A stretch of 64,000 nt of DNA from Lunularia cruciata. Lineage: Eukaryota > Streptophyta > Marchantiopsida > Lunulariales > Lunulariaceae. The notes under the pieces are model-generated. The model did not search any database. It was not told the DNA's origin and worked only from the letters and a program-made list of their open reading frames with translations. The stretch covers positions 16,492,001 through 16,556,000 of the forward strand of contig OX419760.1 of the NCBI GenBank assembly GCA_948567375.1. The letters run 5' to 3'. How positions within the stretch are numbered: position 1 is the stretch's first letter; every line of letters starts with the position of its first letter. The position numbers and the translations under genes were made by a program. This document shows positions 63,991-64,000 of the stretch, one piece after another.

Positions 63991-64000
63991 ATAGAATGTA

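Larger units (their letters stand above)
58476..64000 (-). mobile_element. Ty3/gypsy chromovirus, family C copy 1 (5' end outside window)
   Basis: Minus-strand order from 64000 down: gag, protease, RT, RNase H, integrase, chromodomain, PPT, 3' LTR. It is the best preserved chromovirus here, with a handful of stops, mostly TGA or TAG at sites that would be CGA or CAG. The 5' LTR lies beyond base 64000. It is inserted in family B gag; the left flank is GGAAG (58471-58475), which should reappear beyond the other LTR. Confidence 0.95.

Noticed and set aside
1..64000. Endogenous pararetrovirus, LINE, Copia or DNA transposon
   Set aside because: All pol orders have integrase after RNase H (Ty3/gypsy). 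I saw no movement-protein, LINE endonuclease, Copia-order or transposase signatures, and no terminal inverted repeats.

Overview
The window is plant nuclear DNA made almost entirely of nested, decayed LTR retrotransposons of the Ty3/gypsy order. Evidence for a plant: chromodomain-bearing pol genes, primer-binding sites matching initiator-Met and Asp tRNAs, Tat/Athila-type pol, TATA-box LTR promoters, and nonsense mutations of the C-to-T type expected from heavily methylated repeats. No host gene, tRNA, rRNA or CRISPR array could be supported. The depth of nesting and decay suggests a large plant genome (a gymnosperm would fit), but the species cannot be read from the sequence.

Four LTR families can be told apart; the letters are mine. 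Family D: chromovirus, LTR about 410-430 bp, U3 packed with heat-shock-element-like GAAnnTTC words (copies 1-2669 + and 17477-23147 -). Family C: chromovirus, LTR 580-745 bp, initiator-Met PBS (full copy 28715-34754 - with target duplication ACTAT; 58476-64000 -, running off the window; solo LTRs 3796-4413 + and 20460-21030 -, both with perfect target duplications). Family A: Tat/Athila-like, no chromodomain, LTR about 690-710 bp, Asp-tRNA PBS (near-complete copy 44507-52013 +; truncated copy 55395-57346 +; solo LTRs at 14050, 17604 and 48216; fragment at 29659). Family B: LTR about 760 bp, Asp-tRNA PBS. It is seen mostly as its 3' half, carrying one very large reading frame of unknown function (globular domain, acidic linker, long coiled coil) that stops just before the polypurine tract. 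That frame recurs more than ten times on both strands and is the most novel thing here.

Layout: 1-2669 D pol and 3' LTR; 2670-5550 LTR C pieces and unassigned DNA; 5551-12520 two B copies tail to tail around an unassigned block; 12530-13130 AT-rich DNA; 13131-17476 decayed B-type ORF blocks with a solo LTR A; 17477-23147 a minus-strand D element holding a solo LTR A and a solo LTR C; 23148-28280 B-type minus blocks; 28715-34754 a complete C element; 34755-43211 B-type ORF blocks in both orientations, including the best copy (36450-39100); 43212-55390 one minus-strand B-type element split by the 7.5-kb A element and by a second B copy whose 5' part lies in a 200-N assembly gap; 55395-57346 truncated A; 57347-58475 the 5' end of a B element (LTR end, PBS, gag start); 58476-64000 C element.

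The domains found (gag, protease, reverse transcriptase, RNase H, integrase, chromodomain) would cooperate in virus-like particle assembly, reverse transcription and integration. Nearly all copies are broken. The exceptions are a 740-codon open RT-RNase H-integrase frame (49769-51991) and the first 480 codons of the best B ORF.
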